Shown: piece after piece, positions 1-8,411 of the stretch
How positions within the stretch are numbered: position 1 is the stretch's first letter
Layout: each line of letters begins with the position of its first letter
Assembly (NCBI RefSeq): GCF_004565465.1
Contig: NZ_SRHY01000001.1
Span: 62,001-126,000, forward strand
DNA: 64,000 nucleotides
Source: Lentibacillus salicampi
GTDB lineage: Bacteria > Bacillota > Bacilli > Bacillales > Amphibacillaceae
Reading direction: 5' to 3'
The notes under the pieces: generated by a model
Told to the model about the DNA's origin: nothing
The model's input: the letters and a program-made list of their open reading frames with translations, nothing else
The model's database searches: none
Translations under genes and position numbers: made by a program

Positions 1-881
1 CCGGCAAAAATCATGGTGACATCCCCACTGCTTGTCCCAAAATCAACGGTACCATTTTCGGCAAATGTAAACAGCGCGTCACCTGAACTGGCATGTCCTT
101 TAATATTTCCTGAAAACTTCCGGTATTCGAGGTCACCTGAGGATGCTGTCGTATAGAGTTTTTCTGTTGTCATGTCATCTGCAGCAATACTGCCGGATGT
201 GGCCTGACAGATTGCATGACTCGTCCGGATCTTCCGCAAATGGATATCACCGGAAGTGGTTTTGATATCCAGCTTCTCGCCCTGTAGCGATGACAAAACA
301 ACATCGCCCGAGGTGGATGTGCCGGCGGTATTTCCGTATACATTCATAAATTCCACATCACCGGAAGCCGATTGAAATTGCAAATCATTCACTTTTAAGT
401 TTCGCGCCGTTATGTCACCCGAAGCTGTTTTTGCATAGCTTTTCACGGCAATAAGATTGGACAGAATAACATCACCCGAACCGGAATTGACCTCCAAGGA
501 TTCAGCGGTAAGATCGCTTAATGATATATCTCCCGATCCTGATTCTGCATCCCATTCCTTGACTATATCACCAGGTACAGCAATGCGCAGTTGACAATAA
601 GGCACTCGCTGGAAAAAAGAAAATGTACGCGGACGCGGACTTTCTACAATGATCTCCCCATTGCGATTGGAAAGGTCCGTCGTTAGTACAGGTCCATTCT
701 CATAAGTTTCCAGAACAACGTCAATAGTCGGATCCTTATGGACGGAGACTTTTATATCCACATCGTTTGTACGAATATGTAAACCTGTCAATTCGCTGAT
801 GTCCAGTGTTTCTTTTTCTGTTAGAGTATTCTCGCTGCCCTGCTTATCCATTAAAGTCGGCGTGATTTTTTCTTCTTTCAT
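1..881 (-). CDS. DUF4097 family beta-strand repeat protein, C-terminus cut by window edge
   Basis: The reading frame runs on the minus strand from ATG at 881 (AGGGAG ribosome site upstream) to the window edge without a stop, so the C-terminus is missing. After a polar N-terminal stretch the protein repeats SGDI/SGDV-type motifs about every 20-25 residues (for example SGSGDISLS, TASGDITAR, TSSGDVTM). This is the signature of the DUF4097 (YvlB-like) family, thought to form a right-handed beta-helix or adhesin-like fold. I see no signal peptide or membrane segment in the visible part. Related proteins often sit beside envelope-stress genes such as liaF or pspC, but the relevant neighbours lie outside the window. 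The family call is secure; the function is unknown. Confidence 0.85.
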   Translation of the reverse strand, partial: MKEEKITPTLMDKQGSENTLTEKETLDISELTGLHIRTNDVDIKVSVHKDPTIDVVLETYENGPVLTTDLSNRNGEIIVESPRPRTFSFFQRVPYCQLRIAVPGDIVKEWDAESGSGDISLSDLTAESLEVNSGSGDVILSNLIAVKSYAKTASGDITARNLKVNDLQFQSASGDVEFMNVYGNTAGTSTSGDVVLSSLQGEKLDIKTTSGDIHLRKIRTSHAICQATSGSIAADDMTTEKLYTTASSGDLEYRKFSGNIKGHASSGDALFTFAENGTVDFGTSSGDVTMIFA

Positions 882-903
882 CGTGTGACATCTCCCTGAA
901 TTA

Positions 904-1195
904 AATTTATCCCGCCTTAACGGGCAGGCCGACAATAACGCGACATCCTGTCGCATTGTCGGCACTAGCACGTCCTGTGCGTCGTAAGCCCCCCACTTCA
1001 GGATTTCGAGATGGACCCGAAAAAGATAAGTGGGGGCGGGCTTCCCGTAAAGGTCCGATTCTGTTCTGGCCTGCAGGACGCAGGGCACAAAGGCGTTGCA
1101 ACAGGACGTTGCGAACTTAGCTTTGTTCCTTTACTTCAGTAGGGGAGGAAAGGAAACCCCCACTGAATGAAGTTTCACTTTATGAATTTAATTTT
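904..1195. repeat. Dispersed intergenic repeat, family A, long copy
   Basis: This stretch begins TTTATCCCGCCTTAACGGGC and ends near CACTGAATGAAGTTTCACTT. Both ends recur at 50489-50628; the right end recurs at 27310-27393 and, inverted, at 62701-62775. Inside are GC-rich inverted segments (GCCGACAAT with ATTGTCGGC; CCCCCACTT with AAGTGGGGG). The 64-codon minus-strand frame in it has no ribosome site and is probably chance. A non-autonomous mobile or BIME-like element is the best guess. Confidence 0.7.
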
Positions 1196-1597
1196 ACATG
1201 ATTGGTTTACTTAGGGAAACATGCTGAGGATGGTTTTTTCCTCCAACCGGAGACTGTCATTTCCATAACCCCTCATACCCCTATAATCGAAACAAATCCG
1301 CAAAAGGGGGTATGTCTGGCGAAAATTTTATCGATGTAATCCCACCTGAAGTGTATTATAATAGGGGAGAGTACCTGTTGTAGTGTTTACGGGGGTGAGC
1401 AATTTTTCATTTCACAGGCCTATTGGCAGTGAGTCAAGAGTTCACCCAAAAATGAAGAACAATTTATTTCCTATTGAGGAACGTTGTCCGAATGTCAATT
1501 AAAAAAATTTAAAGAGCAGGTGTAGGGCAGCCGCTGCTTTTATCAAAGATGTCCCTCATGAAGCATTTAAAGTAAACGACGAATAGGGTGAATCAAT
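1196..1597. other. Gene-free stretch of about 400 bp
   Basis: No convincing gene is visible. There is a TATAAT-like hexamer at 1357-1362 without a good -35, and a 35-codon GTG frame from about 1395 with a purine-rich leader. This is probably the leader of the decayed antitoxin genes that follow. Confidence 0.4.
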
Positions 1598-1887
1598 ATA
1601 TCAAAAGAATCGTTCCAAGTCGATTTGCCTAAGGAATTCTTATCCATTATCAATACCATGGAGGGAACCGATACTGATAGTAAAGTTAAAGAAACACTTG
1701 CAATCGGTTTATTTGTTGAAAAACAGGTGATGCTTGCAAGGGCAGCTGAATTAGCGGGGAAACCCTTGAGTGATTTTATTGAATTGTTGCGTTCAAAAAA
1801 ATCCCATGGATGGAATATGCGGAGGGCAACTATCTTAAAGAAATGGAACGAGGAGAAAAATCTGAAAACAGGTTTGGCGGAGATTAA
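1598..1887 (+). pseudogene. UPF0175-family antitoxin-like protein, start codon and frame damaged
   Basis: The translation contains KETLAIGLFVEKQVMLARAA followed by ELAGKPLSDFIELLRSKK, the winged-helix-like core of UPF0175 proteins, which act as antitoxins of PIN-type toxins. Two lesions are visible. First, the expected start, spaced correctly after AGGGTGA, is ATA at 1598; the first standard start in frame is TTG at 1625, with no ribosome site. Second, the A7 run at 1795-1801 is one base short: reading -1 there continues the family with IPWMEYAEGNYLKEMERG and stops at 1887, whereas the unshifted frame runs to 2008 with unrelated sequence. No PIN toxin follows. It is probably a decaying orphan, though a homopolymer sequencing error cannot be excluded for the second lesion. 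Confidence 0.65.
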
Positions 1888-2028
1888 TGCTCTGACTGGT
1901 TATGGAATTGATGACGATGCAGGATTATACTTTGAGAATGAAACACTTTTAGAAACAGAGGGGAACTTTTATACGTTTAGGGTCAGCAGACAATCTTTTT
2001 CCGGTTAGTTAAAAAGGTGGGGGTCTAG

Positions 2029-2349
2029 ATGAAAAGAAAAAAATCGACTCAACAACGTTCGATTTTCTTCAGCAAAATGTATTGGATATCACAGATCTCA
2101 CAAGAACCAACAAACTATCGGAGGTCCTTAATAAATACGTTTTCCGCAAAGGAATCGAATGAAGTTTATATTGTTCAGGATCATAAAAATAAAGATGCTA
2201 CGGGTGTTCTTGTAGACATGCGGCGCTATGCAGAAGAACGAAAAGACGATGTTGCCGATATTCCACTAAGAGCTGTTATTGAAGACGATGGGGACGTTGA
2301 CTACGAGTATATTTTTGATAACCTCGATAAAATTGATATAGAGGATTAG
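2029..2349 (+). CDS. Phd/YefM-like antitoxin, internal segment read out of frame
   Basis: The ATG at 2029 follows a GGTGGGGG ribosome site. Residues 44-106 (EVYIVQDHKNKDATGVLVDM, then acidic residues) resemble the second half of a Phd/YefM antitoxin. Residues 5-43 look random in this frame. If one A is added to the A7 run at 2037-2043, that segment reads IDSTTFDFLQQNVLDITDLT and RTNKLSEVLNKY, typical of the family, until a stop at 2160-2162; dropping T2160 rejoins the annotated frame. So two compensating single-base shifts scramble about 39 codons while keeping an open frame. No toxin gene is adjacent. DNA binding by the N-terminus would probably be lost if the sequence is right. Confidence 0.5.
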   Translation: MKRKKSTQQRSIFFSKMYWISQISQEPTNYRRSLINTFSAKESNEVYIVQDHKNKDATGVLVDMRRYAEERKDDVADIPLRAVIEDDGDVDYEYIFDNLDKIDIED

Positions 2350-2431
2350 AATAGTGGGCTTGACTACGTTTGACCAAAAACCGTGGTCATATAACGCGAC
2401 GGTTTATTTTAAGCAAAAATGCTTATGGGGA

Positions 2432-2459
2432 TTTCAAATCATTTTCAGTTGATTTGAAA
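2432..2459. terminator. Perfect 10-bp hairpin between convergent genes
   Basis: TTTCAAATCA and TGATTTGAAA pair perfectly around an 8-nt loop between the antitoxin-like gene and the MATE gene. Neither side has a strong T-run, so termination is only suggested by its position. Confidence 0.35.
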
Positions 2460-2492
2460 ACAAAGTGACTTGTTTTTTTAAAAGATTCGACC

Positions 2493-3842
2493 TCAATACC
2501 CACGCACCCCCAACTGCCGGTTCACCACACCCCGCCTTGCAAACGTCACCAGGAATATTGCCGTCAGTCCTTCTGCAGCCGGAAGCGCAAGCCATATGCC
2601 TGTTGTGCCGAGCCAGAGCGGCAGCAAAATAAGTGCGGCAATTAACAGGATGAAACCGCGGAATAGGGTGATGCCGATTGACGGCCGCACATAGGCGGTC
2701 GATTGATAATACGTCATGTAGATAAAATTGATTCCCATGAACAGATAGCCTGTGAAGAAAAGCGGGATACCTTTCATCGCCAGCTCTCGTATGGCTTCCG
2801 TTTCCACCCCGAAAATTGAAACAAGGCCGCCTGCTCCGAACCAGCCGATCGCGAGAAAACTGACCCCCAGAACAATACCGGTGATTTCAGCAATCCTTAC
2901 CGTATTTCTGATCGATTCATAATTTTTGGCGCCATAATAAAAACTGATCATCGGCTGGATGGACGTGCCGATTCCGATAAATGCCAGGAACATAAAGGTA
3001 TGCAAATAGTTGATGACCGAGAATGCTGCCAGACCGGTTGTTCCCGCATAGTAGGAGAGGGCGATATTGTATCCGATCACGAAGACGCCTGTTCCTGCCT
3101 CTGACAGAAAGTTGGGGAATCCTAACTTGTTAATCATCTGAATATCGTCTTTTTTCCATACAGGCCTGACGAATGTTAAGCCGGATTCCTTCTTAAAGAA
3201 GTGAATGGTATAAATCAGTAAGCCGGCTGCCGTCGCGATGACCGATGCCAACGCTGCTCCTGCCACTTCCATATCCAGGATAAAAATCATCCAGTAGTTC
3301 AGGATAATATTGAGTAAAGCAGACACGACAAGACCCGCCATGGCGAGCTGCGGGCTGCCGTCGTTCCGGATGAAAATACTGAGCGCGTTTTCCCAGCCGA
3401 GGATCACAGCCCACATAAAAATGATCTGCATATAGTCCACGGCATAACTTAACGTTTCCGCGTTCGCCCCAAATAAAAGCGCAAGCGGTTCAGCGGCTAT
3501 ATAACCCGCCAAACCGATAACTGTCATCACAATCGTTACAAGCACCATAGCGATTGTAAATACCCGCTTCGCCCTGTCAGTGTCGCGACCGCCGGTAGCA
3601 ATGGAATAGAGTGTTCCTCCGCCAATACCAATCAGGAGCGAAATGGAAATGATGACGGACCAGACAGGGACGGCCACATTGACACTCGCAAGTGCAACCG
3701 AGCCAATGCCATTACCGACGAAGATTCCATCAATCACAATATTCGCTGACATCAGCATCATGCCGATAAGAGTGGGAAGTAAATATTGAAAAAAGCTTTT
3801 CGTGACGCTCTGGGTTAAGAGCCGTTGTTCTGCTATACTCAT
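2493..3842 (-). CDS. MATE family efflux transporter
   Basis: This 449-residue, strongly hydrophobic protein has about 12 membrane segments, the normal MATE length. It would export cationic drugs or metabolites in exchange for Na+ or H+ across the cytoplasmic membrane. The N-terminal half has the family-type stretch NIVIDGIFVGNGIGSVALAS and the second half repeats a similar pattern (NFLSEAGTGVFVIGYNIALS), reflecting the two internally homologous halves. ATG at 3842 follows AGGAG. It stands alone on this strand, back to back with the ASCH gene at 3971. The substrate cannot be read from sequence; the MepA/DinF branch is likely. Confidence 0.88.
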   Translation of the reverse strand: MSIAEQRLLTQSVTKSFFQYLLPTLIGMMLMSANIVIDGIFVGNGIGSVALASVNVAVPVWSVIISISLLIGIGGGTLYSIATGGRDTDRAKRVFTIAMVLVTIVMTVIGLAGYIAAEPLALLFGANAETLSYAVDYMQIIFMWAVILGWENALSIFIRNDGSPQLAMAGLVVSALLNIILNYWMIFILDMEVAGAALASVIATAAGLLIYTIHFFKKESGLTFVRPVWKKDDIQMINKLGFPNFLSEAGTGVFVIGYNIALSYYAGTTGLAAFSVINYLHTFMFLAFIGIGTSIQPMISFYYGAKNYESIRNTVRIAEITGIVLGVSFLAIGWFGAGGLVSIFGVETEAIRELAMKGIPLFFTGYLFMGINFIYMTYYQSTAYVRPSIGITLFRGFILLIAALILLPLWLGTTGIWLALPAAEGLTAIFLVTFARRGVVNRQLGVRGY

Positions 3843-3970
3843 AATGTCGCTCCTGACTTTTATACTTTATGTCCATTTTATAATGTTATTGTATGGAAAT
3901 CCATTACGGAGAGCTGAATCATTCGTTTGACAATGCACAAACCGGGAAAAATACGAAGGGAGATGATAAC

Positions 3971-4312
3971 ATGGAAATGAATAAACAAAACTGGCCTGAA
4001 AAATATGATATCGCCAAACTCGTCACTATTCAGGAAGATATCCAAAAAATCATGAGCGGCGATAAAACGTCTGTACGGCGCAACGACCGGTATGCTGATC
4101 CTGGAGACAGCGTTGAGCTCAACGGACACACCGTTAAGGTTGAAGATGTGTATCCCCAAAAGCTTGGAGAAGTGACAGAAGAAGATGCACAGCAGGAAGG
4201 ATATGAAAACCTTAAAGAATATAAACAGGGTATTACCAGAATTCATGGCGAACAAGTCTGGAATCCTGACCTGATCGTCTGGGTTCACATATTGAAGCCG
4301 GTGCAACATTAA
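3971..4312 (+). CDS. ASCH domain protein
   Basis: I start at ATG 3971, which follows GAAGGGAGATG; an in-frame ATG at 3893 lacks a ribosome site. The 113-residue product has an ASCH (PUA-like beta-barrel) core: KTSVRRNDRYADPGDSVELN, a DVYPQKLGEVTEEDAQQEGY segment and a hydrophobic VWVHILKPV end. ASCH proteins are small RNA-binding or nucleoside-modifying proteins; some hydrolyse N4-acetylcytidine. It lies 26 bp before the LLM oxidoreductase on the same strand and is probably co-transcribed with it. The biological role is unknown. Confidence 0.8.
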   Translation: MEMNKQNWPEKYDIAKLVTIQEDIQKIMSGDKTSVRRNDRYADPGDSVELNGHTVKVEDVYPQKLGEVTEEDAQQEGYENLKEYKQGITRIHGEQVWNPDLIVWVHILKPVQH

Positions 4313-4338
4313 TACGGCTAAGAAAGGCTGACAAATAA

Positions 4339-5394
4339 ATGGAAAACTATCGGATTGATCCAAGTAAAGGACTTGAGTTTGGACTTTATACATTAGGTGA
4401 TCATTTACCGGATCCGGGAACGGGGGAACGCATTTCAGCAAAGCAGCGCATTCATGAACTTATTGAGTTGGCACAGCTGGCTGAACAGGCAGGTATCGAC
4501 TTCTTCAGTGTCGGGGAAAGTCATCAGGACTATTTTGCCACTCAGGCACATACGGTCGTGCTGGCAGCGATTGCTCAGGCGACGGAAAACATTAAGATTT
4601 CCAGTTCCTCAACGATTATCAGCACGCTGGATCCTGTGCGTGTTTATGAGGATTTTGCAACGATTGACCTGATTTCGGAAGGACGTGCCGAGATTGTTGC
4701 CGGACGTGCGTCAAGGGTAGGCGTTTATGATTTATTGGGCTATGATCTTCGTGATTACGAAGAGCTGTATGAAGAAAAATTTGATCTTTTGAGAAAAATT
4801 AATGAAGAGGAAGTTGTCAATTGGCGTGGCGAATTCAGGGCCCCGCTCAGAGACGCCAGGGTTTTGCCACGCCCGTTGAATGGTTCATTGCCGATTTGGC
4901 GTGCTGTCGGCGGGACACCAGCGAGTGCGATAAAAGCAGGACTTGCCGGGGTTCCAATGTATATGGCGCACTTGGGCGGCCCGGTATCTGCTTTCAAACG
5001 AACAGTGGATGCTTACCGGGAGGCACTGCAGCAAAGCGGATTTGACCCGGCCCAGCTGCCTGTTGCCACAGCCGGATTTTTCTATGCGGCTGAGACAACA
5101 CAGGATGCTTTGAGAGAGTATTATCCACATATAAATGAAGGTATGAAGAAAACAAATGGCCAGGGTTTTCCGAAACGGGGATTCGCCCAAGCCATGGATA
5201 AACATAGTATCATTAATGTCGGCAGCCCGCAGCAAATCATTGAGAAAATCCTCTATCAGCATGAGCAATACGGGCACCAGCGCTACATTGCTCAAATGGA
5301 TTTCGGCGGGGTGCCATTTGATAAATTAAAGCAAAATATTGAACTGATCGGCACGGAAATTTTACCGACTGTTAAGAAATATACAGCGAAATAG
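4339..5394 (+). CDS. LLM class flavin-dependent oxidoreductase
   Basis: This 351-residue protein is a bacterial-luciferase-like (TIM barrel) monooxygenase that uses reduced FMN or F420-type flavin. Typical features are FGLYTLGDHLPDPGTGERIS near the N-terminus, the FFSVGESHQDYF strand, SSTIISTLDPVRVYEDFATI and the RAEIVAGRAS segment. Its length and the YDLLGYDLRDYEELYEEKFD region fit the subgroup annotated in Bacilli as LLM oxidoreductases of unknown substrate. It probably forms an operon with the ASCH gene upstream. No flavin reductase is adjacent. The family is secure; the substrate is unknown. Confidence 0.87.
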   Translation: MENYRIDPSKGLEFGLYTLGDHLPDPGTGERISAKQRIHELIELAQLAEQAGIDFFSVGESHQDYFATQAHTVVLAAIAQATENIKISSSSTIISTLDPVRVYEDFATIDLISEGRAEIVAGRASRVGVYDLLGYDLRDYEELYEEKFDLLRKINEEEVVNWRGEFRAPLRDARVLPRPLNGSLPIWRAVGGTPASAIKAGLAGVPMYMAHLGGPVSAFKRTVDAYREALQQSGFDPAQLPVATAGFFYAAETTQDALREYYPHINEGMKKTNGQGFPKRGFAQAMDKHSIINVGSPQQIIEKILYQHEQYGHQRYIAQMDFGGVPFDKLKQNIELIGTEILPTVKKYTAK

Positions 5395-5436
5395 CGGAAC
5401 ATAGGAACATACCTATCGTACGAATTTTTGCATTGA

Positions 5437-5466
5437 AAAGGGAGGGCGCTTCCTCCCTGAAAAAAT
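5437..5466. terminator. Hairpin after the LLM gene
   Basis: AGGGAGG and CCTCCCT pair around a 6-nt loop 43 bp after the LLM stop. The right flank is GAAAAAATT rather than a T-run; read on the minus strand the hairpin is followed by TTTTC. Orientation is uncertain. Confidence 0.4.
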
Positions 5467-5595
5467 TCTCAAAGGAAAGAACTAAATATTATTGCTATAG
5501 GGTATAAAGATTTAAAGGATATGTTGCTTTAACGTAGAATAGATAATGTAAACTGCCAGCAGATAATGAATAAAATGAAATGAGAGCGGGGATTT

Positions 5596-6339
5596 ATGAT
5601 GAATTTCAGTCATATTAACAAGTTAAAGAACGAATTGGATCAACTTAGACCGCTCCCCCCAGAAGCTATTAAGAATCTTTCAGAAGTATACCGGGTCGAA
5701 TGGACATATCATTCCAATGCGATCGAAGGGAATACGTTATCACTTAATGAAACGAAAATTGTACTTGAAGAAGGATTAACCATTGGTGGAAAAAGACTTC
5801 GGGAACATCTGGAAGTTATTAATCATTCGGAGGCTATTGACTTTGTCACAGAATATGTCAGTCAAAATCAACCTGTAAATGAAAATGCCCTTAGAAAGAT
5901 TCATTATCTTATTTTAAAAAACATTGATAATAAAAATGCAGGTGCTTATCGGCAAGTTAATGTAAGAATATCAGGAAGTGAACATAAGCCGCCACATTTT
6001 CTCCAAGTTCAAAATGAAATTGAAAAACTTTTTACCTGGTATGAAGAAAAGAAAGGTTTACTGCATCCAGTGGAATTAGCAGCGTTTTTTCATTTTAGAT
6101 TTGTATACATTCATCCTTTTTCGGATGGAAATGGCCGAACCGCCAGACTATTGATGAATTTCATTTTAATGAACAACGGTTATCCCCCTGCTATTGTGAA
6201 AGCCGAGGATAAGCAACGGGCCAGGTATTACAAAACATTGGAAATGGCAAGTGTTGATCAAAATGCCGAGCCCTTTATCGGATTGATATCCGAGTGTGCA
6301 GAAGACAGTTTGAATGACTATTTGAATACTGTCAGATAG
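5596..6339 (+). CDS. Fic family AMPylase with N-terminal inhibitory helix
   Basis: Fic proteins transfer AMP (or another nucleotide part) to hydroxyl side chains of target proteins. The 247-residue product has the full catalytic motif HPFSDGNGRTAR starting at H173. It also has the inhibitory motif (S/T)xxxE(G/N) as SNAIEGN at residues 40-46, preceding the Fic fold, which places it in class II (self-inhibited). There is no C-terminal winged helix or ATPase extension, so it is a short cytosolic form. ATG codons at 5596 and 5599 both follow GCGGGG. The target is unknown; no antitoxin partner is needed because inhibition is intramolecular. Confidence 0.9.
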   Translation: MMNFSHINKLKNELDQLRPLPPEAIKNLSEVYRVEWTYHSNAIEGNTLSLNETKIVLEEGLTIGGKRLREHLEVINHSEAIDFVTEYVSQNQPVNENALRKIHYLILKNIDNKNAGAYRQVNVRISGSEHKPPHFLQVQNEIEKLFTWYEEKKGLLHPVELAAFFHFRFVYIHPFSDGNGRTARLLMNFILMNNGYPPAIVKAEDKQRARYYKTLEMASVDQNAEPFIGLISECAEDSLNDYLNTVR

Positions 6340-6399
6340 GCAGATGGTGGGGTTAAGCCATTGAATCAGGTTGCATAAAATGCCAAAGGAGTTGATCAA

Positions 6400-6711
6400 A
6401 TGCCAACGTGTCAAAGTTGCCATAAAAAGTGGACTTGGAAACAAACGATGAAAGCGATGTCCATCCTGGATATAAGGCTGACCTGCCCGTATTGCGGAAA
6501 CAAGCAATATCTTACAGCGAAGGCTAGAAAGAAAACCAACATTGTTAATTTTGTCATTCCTTTGGCGATCCTTCCCGGTCCTGTATTTGATCTGGCGCCT
6601 TTAGCCAGTATTGGTATTTTTATAGGAGCAGCTATGCTAGTCGTCGTGATAAATCCATATTTGACGGAATTGTCCAATGAAGAAGCACCGTATTGGACAA
6701 TAAATTCATGA
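6400..6711 (+). CDS. TIGR04104-type membrane zinc-finger protein
   Basis: The 103-residue protein begins with CQSCHKKW and, about 26 residues later, CPYCGNKQY, giving a CxxC...CxxC zinc ribbon, followed by two hydrophobic segments. This matches the cxxc_20_cxxc family seen in Bacilli, in which a zinc ribbon is anchored to the membrane. Its function is not known. It follows the Fic gene by 60 bp on the same strand and may be co-transcribed. ATG at 6400 comes after AAAGGAG. Confidence 0.82.
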   Translation: MPTCQSCHKKWTWKQTMKAMSILDIRLTCPYCGNKQYLTAKARKKTNIVNFVIPLAILPGPVFDLAPLASIGIFIGAAMLVVVINPYLTELSNEEAPYWTINS

Positions 6712-6797
6712 TGCATTTAAGGATAAAAATCCACAAAAGGCTTTCCGCTGTTTTCAGAAGTCTTCTGGTCTGAAGCAATGGGGAGCAATATCGTAAG

Positions 6798-7247
6798 TTA
6801 CAGTTTAAAGCCTGTCCGGCTCTTAAACCGCTTCAGGATGACACTGCTCTCCACCCGTGTAATCCCCTGCACGGAATACAATTCACTGTTAATAAAATTC
6901 TCCAGCATCAAAAAATCTTCAACCAGTACGTGCATATGTAAGGTACTTGGTCCGGTCATCTGGTAGATACTGGCTACATTTGGATGATCGGCAAGATTCT
7001 GCGCGACTTCCTGAAACTGATAAGGCTCCACGTCCACCTCAAAAAAGGCTGAAACCGTCTTTCCGAATTTCTCCGAGTTAATGACCGCCGTGAACTTTTC
7101 GATAATGCCTTTTTCTTTCAGATTATTAATCCGATCCTTCACAGCTACCCGTGATATACCAACCTTTTCCGACAGTTCCACATATGAAGCCCGTCCATCT
7201 TCAACCAGTTCTTCCAGTAACTTTTTATCGATTGCATCTACCTTCAT
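6798..7247 (-). CDS. Lrp/AsnC family transcriptional regulator
   Basis: The 149-residue product has the standard layout: an N-terminal helix-turn-helix (KKLLEELVEDGRASYVELSE, then KVGISRVAVKDRINNLKEKG) and a C-terminal RAM/AsnC ligand-sensing domain (NLADHPNVASIYQMTGPSTL). These proteins respond to amino acids and control amino-acid or peptide metabolism. It is divergent from the peptide transporter operon starting at 7455, sharing a 207-bp AT-rich region, so regulation of that operon is a reasonable guess. ATG at 7247 follows GGAGGTGG. Confidence 0.9.
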   Translation of the reverse strand: MKVDAIDKKLLEELVEDGRASYVELSEKVGISRVAVKDRINNLKEKGIIEKFTAVINSEKFGKTVSAFFEVDVEPYQFQEVAQNLADHPNVASIYQMTGPSTLHMHVLVEDFLMLENFINSELYSVQGITRVESSVILKRFKSRTGFKL

Positions 7248-7374
7248 AGGCCACCTCCGGGCATAATCTTATGAATATTATAACATGTACCATAATATGT
7301 AACTAGTCAAACATAAAAAATATATAATTGTAAGCGTTTTTTATTTTTATTATTATTTTTGTTGAATAAATATA

Positions 7375-7403
7375 TTGACAACTAACGAATTGTAAAATAA
7401 AAT
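7375..7403 (+). promoter_or_regulatory. Sigma-A-type promoter of the peptide transporter operon
   Basis: TTGACA at 7375-7380 and TAAAAT at 7398-7403 are separated by 17 bp, 51 bp before the first gene. The surrounding region is very AT-rich and could carry sites for the divergent Lrp regulator or CodY, but I see no clear operator. Confidence 0.65.
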
Positions 7404-7454
7404 AATCTTTAATTTATAATAAAAAATAAGAAAATTGTAAAAGGGGGTGAGTAA

Positions 7455-8396
7455 ATGGTTGGCTTGATAATTCGACGTTTTTTGCAGCTGATATTACTTT
7501 TGTTTGGTATTTCATTTCTGGTATTCATGAGTATGCATATTGCACCAGGGGATCCGGCGACTATTATAGGTGGTCCTAATGCTACAACCTCTGATTTGGA
7601 AGCAATTAGGGAGGAAATGGGACTTAACCGCCCAGTATTAGTCCAATATGTTGATTATCTTAGAGGAATCTTACAGGGGGACTTTGGCTATTCGTATCAG
7701 ACAAACCAAGCGGTAACGGAGGCCATTATTACGAGGTTTCCGACCACAGTAAAACTAGCGATAACCAGTATGATTGTGGCAGTCATTATTGGTGTTTTAG
7801 CTGGGATTATTTCTGCCAGAAAACAAAATTCCTGGGCTGATGTAACGAGCACTACTTTTGCATTAGTAGGTGTTTCGATTCCTAACTTTTGGTTGGGCGC
7901 AATGCTTATTCTTATTTTCGCAGTGAATTTTCAAATTTTACCTGTAGGTGGTTTGAGCTCACCATTTTATACACTTGAGGGCATGAAAGAATTAATATTG
8001 CCCGCTATAACATTGGGGACAGCTTCAGCAGCCTTAATTGCGAGAATGACGAGGTCTTCTATGCTTGAGGTTATTCGTTCGGATTATATCCGGACTGCAA
8101 AAGCAAAAGGTGTTAGAAAACGGCCGTTAATATGGGTACATACGTTAAAAAATGCAATGATTCCAGTTGTAACAATTATTGGCATTAATTTTGGAACATT
8201 GCTCGGTGGAACGATTGTTACCGAACAGGTTTTTGCAATAAATGGTATTGGAAGGTTAATGCTTGATGCTATTGCAGCGCGTGATTTTCCGGTTGTACAA
8301 GGTACAGTGTTATTAGTAGCAGCGATATTTGTGGTTGTTAATTTAATTGTTGATATCATATACGCTTTAATTGATCCAAGGATTAGTTATGACTAG
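7455..8396 (+). CDS. Peptide ABC transporter permease, DppB/OppB type
   Basis: The 313-residue protein has six membrane segments and the typical DppB N-terminus (FLVFMSMHIAPGDPATIIGG). The EAA loop that docks to the ATPase is DYIRTAKAKGVRKRPLIWVH. Together with the next gene it forms the membrane channel for di- or oligopeptides. ATG at 7455 follows AAGGGGGTGAG. It is the first gene of the operon; DppC follows after 15 bp. Confidence 0.92.
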   Translation: MVGLIIRRFLQLILLLFGISFLVFMSMHIAPGDPATIIGGPNATTSDLEAIREEMGLNRPVLVQYVDYLRGILQGDFGYSYQTNQAVTEAIITRFPTTVKLAITSMIVAVIIGVLAGIISARKQNSWADVTSTTFALVGVSIPNFWLGAMLILIFAVNFQILPVGGLSSPFYTLEGMKELILPAITLGTASAALIARMTRSSMLEVIRSDYIRTAKAKGVRKRPLIWVHTLKNAMIPVVTIIGINFGTLLGGTIVTEQVFAINGIGRLMLDAIAARDFPVVQGTVLLVAAIFVVVNLIVDIIYALIDPRISYD

Positions 8397-8411
8397 AAAG
8401 GAGGTATTATA

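Noticed and set aside
907..1101. 64-residue minus-strand protein
   Set aside because: It lies wholly within the family A repeat, has no ribosome site and no natural protein pattern.
1795..1887. Programmed -1 frameshift in the UPF0175-like gene
   Set aside because: An A7 run alone is suggestive, but there is no downstream pseudoknot that I can see, and the ATA at the expected start also points to decay.
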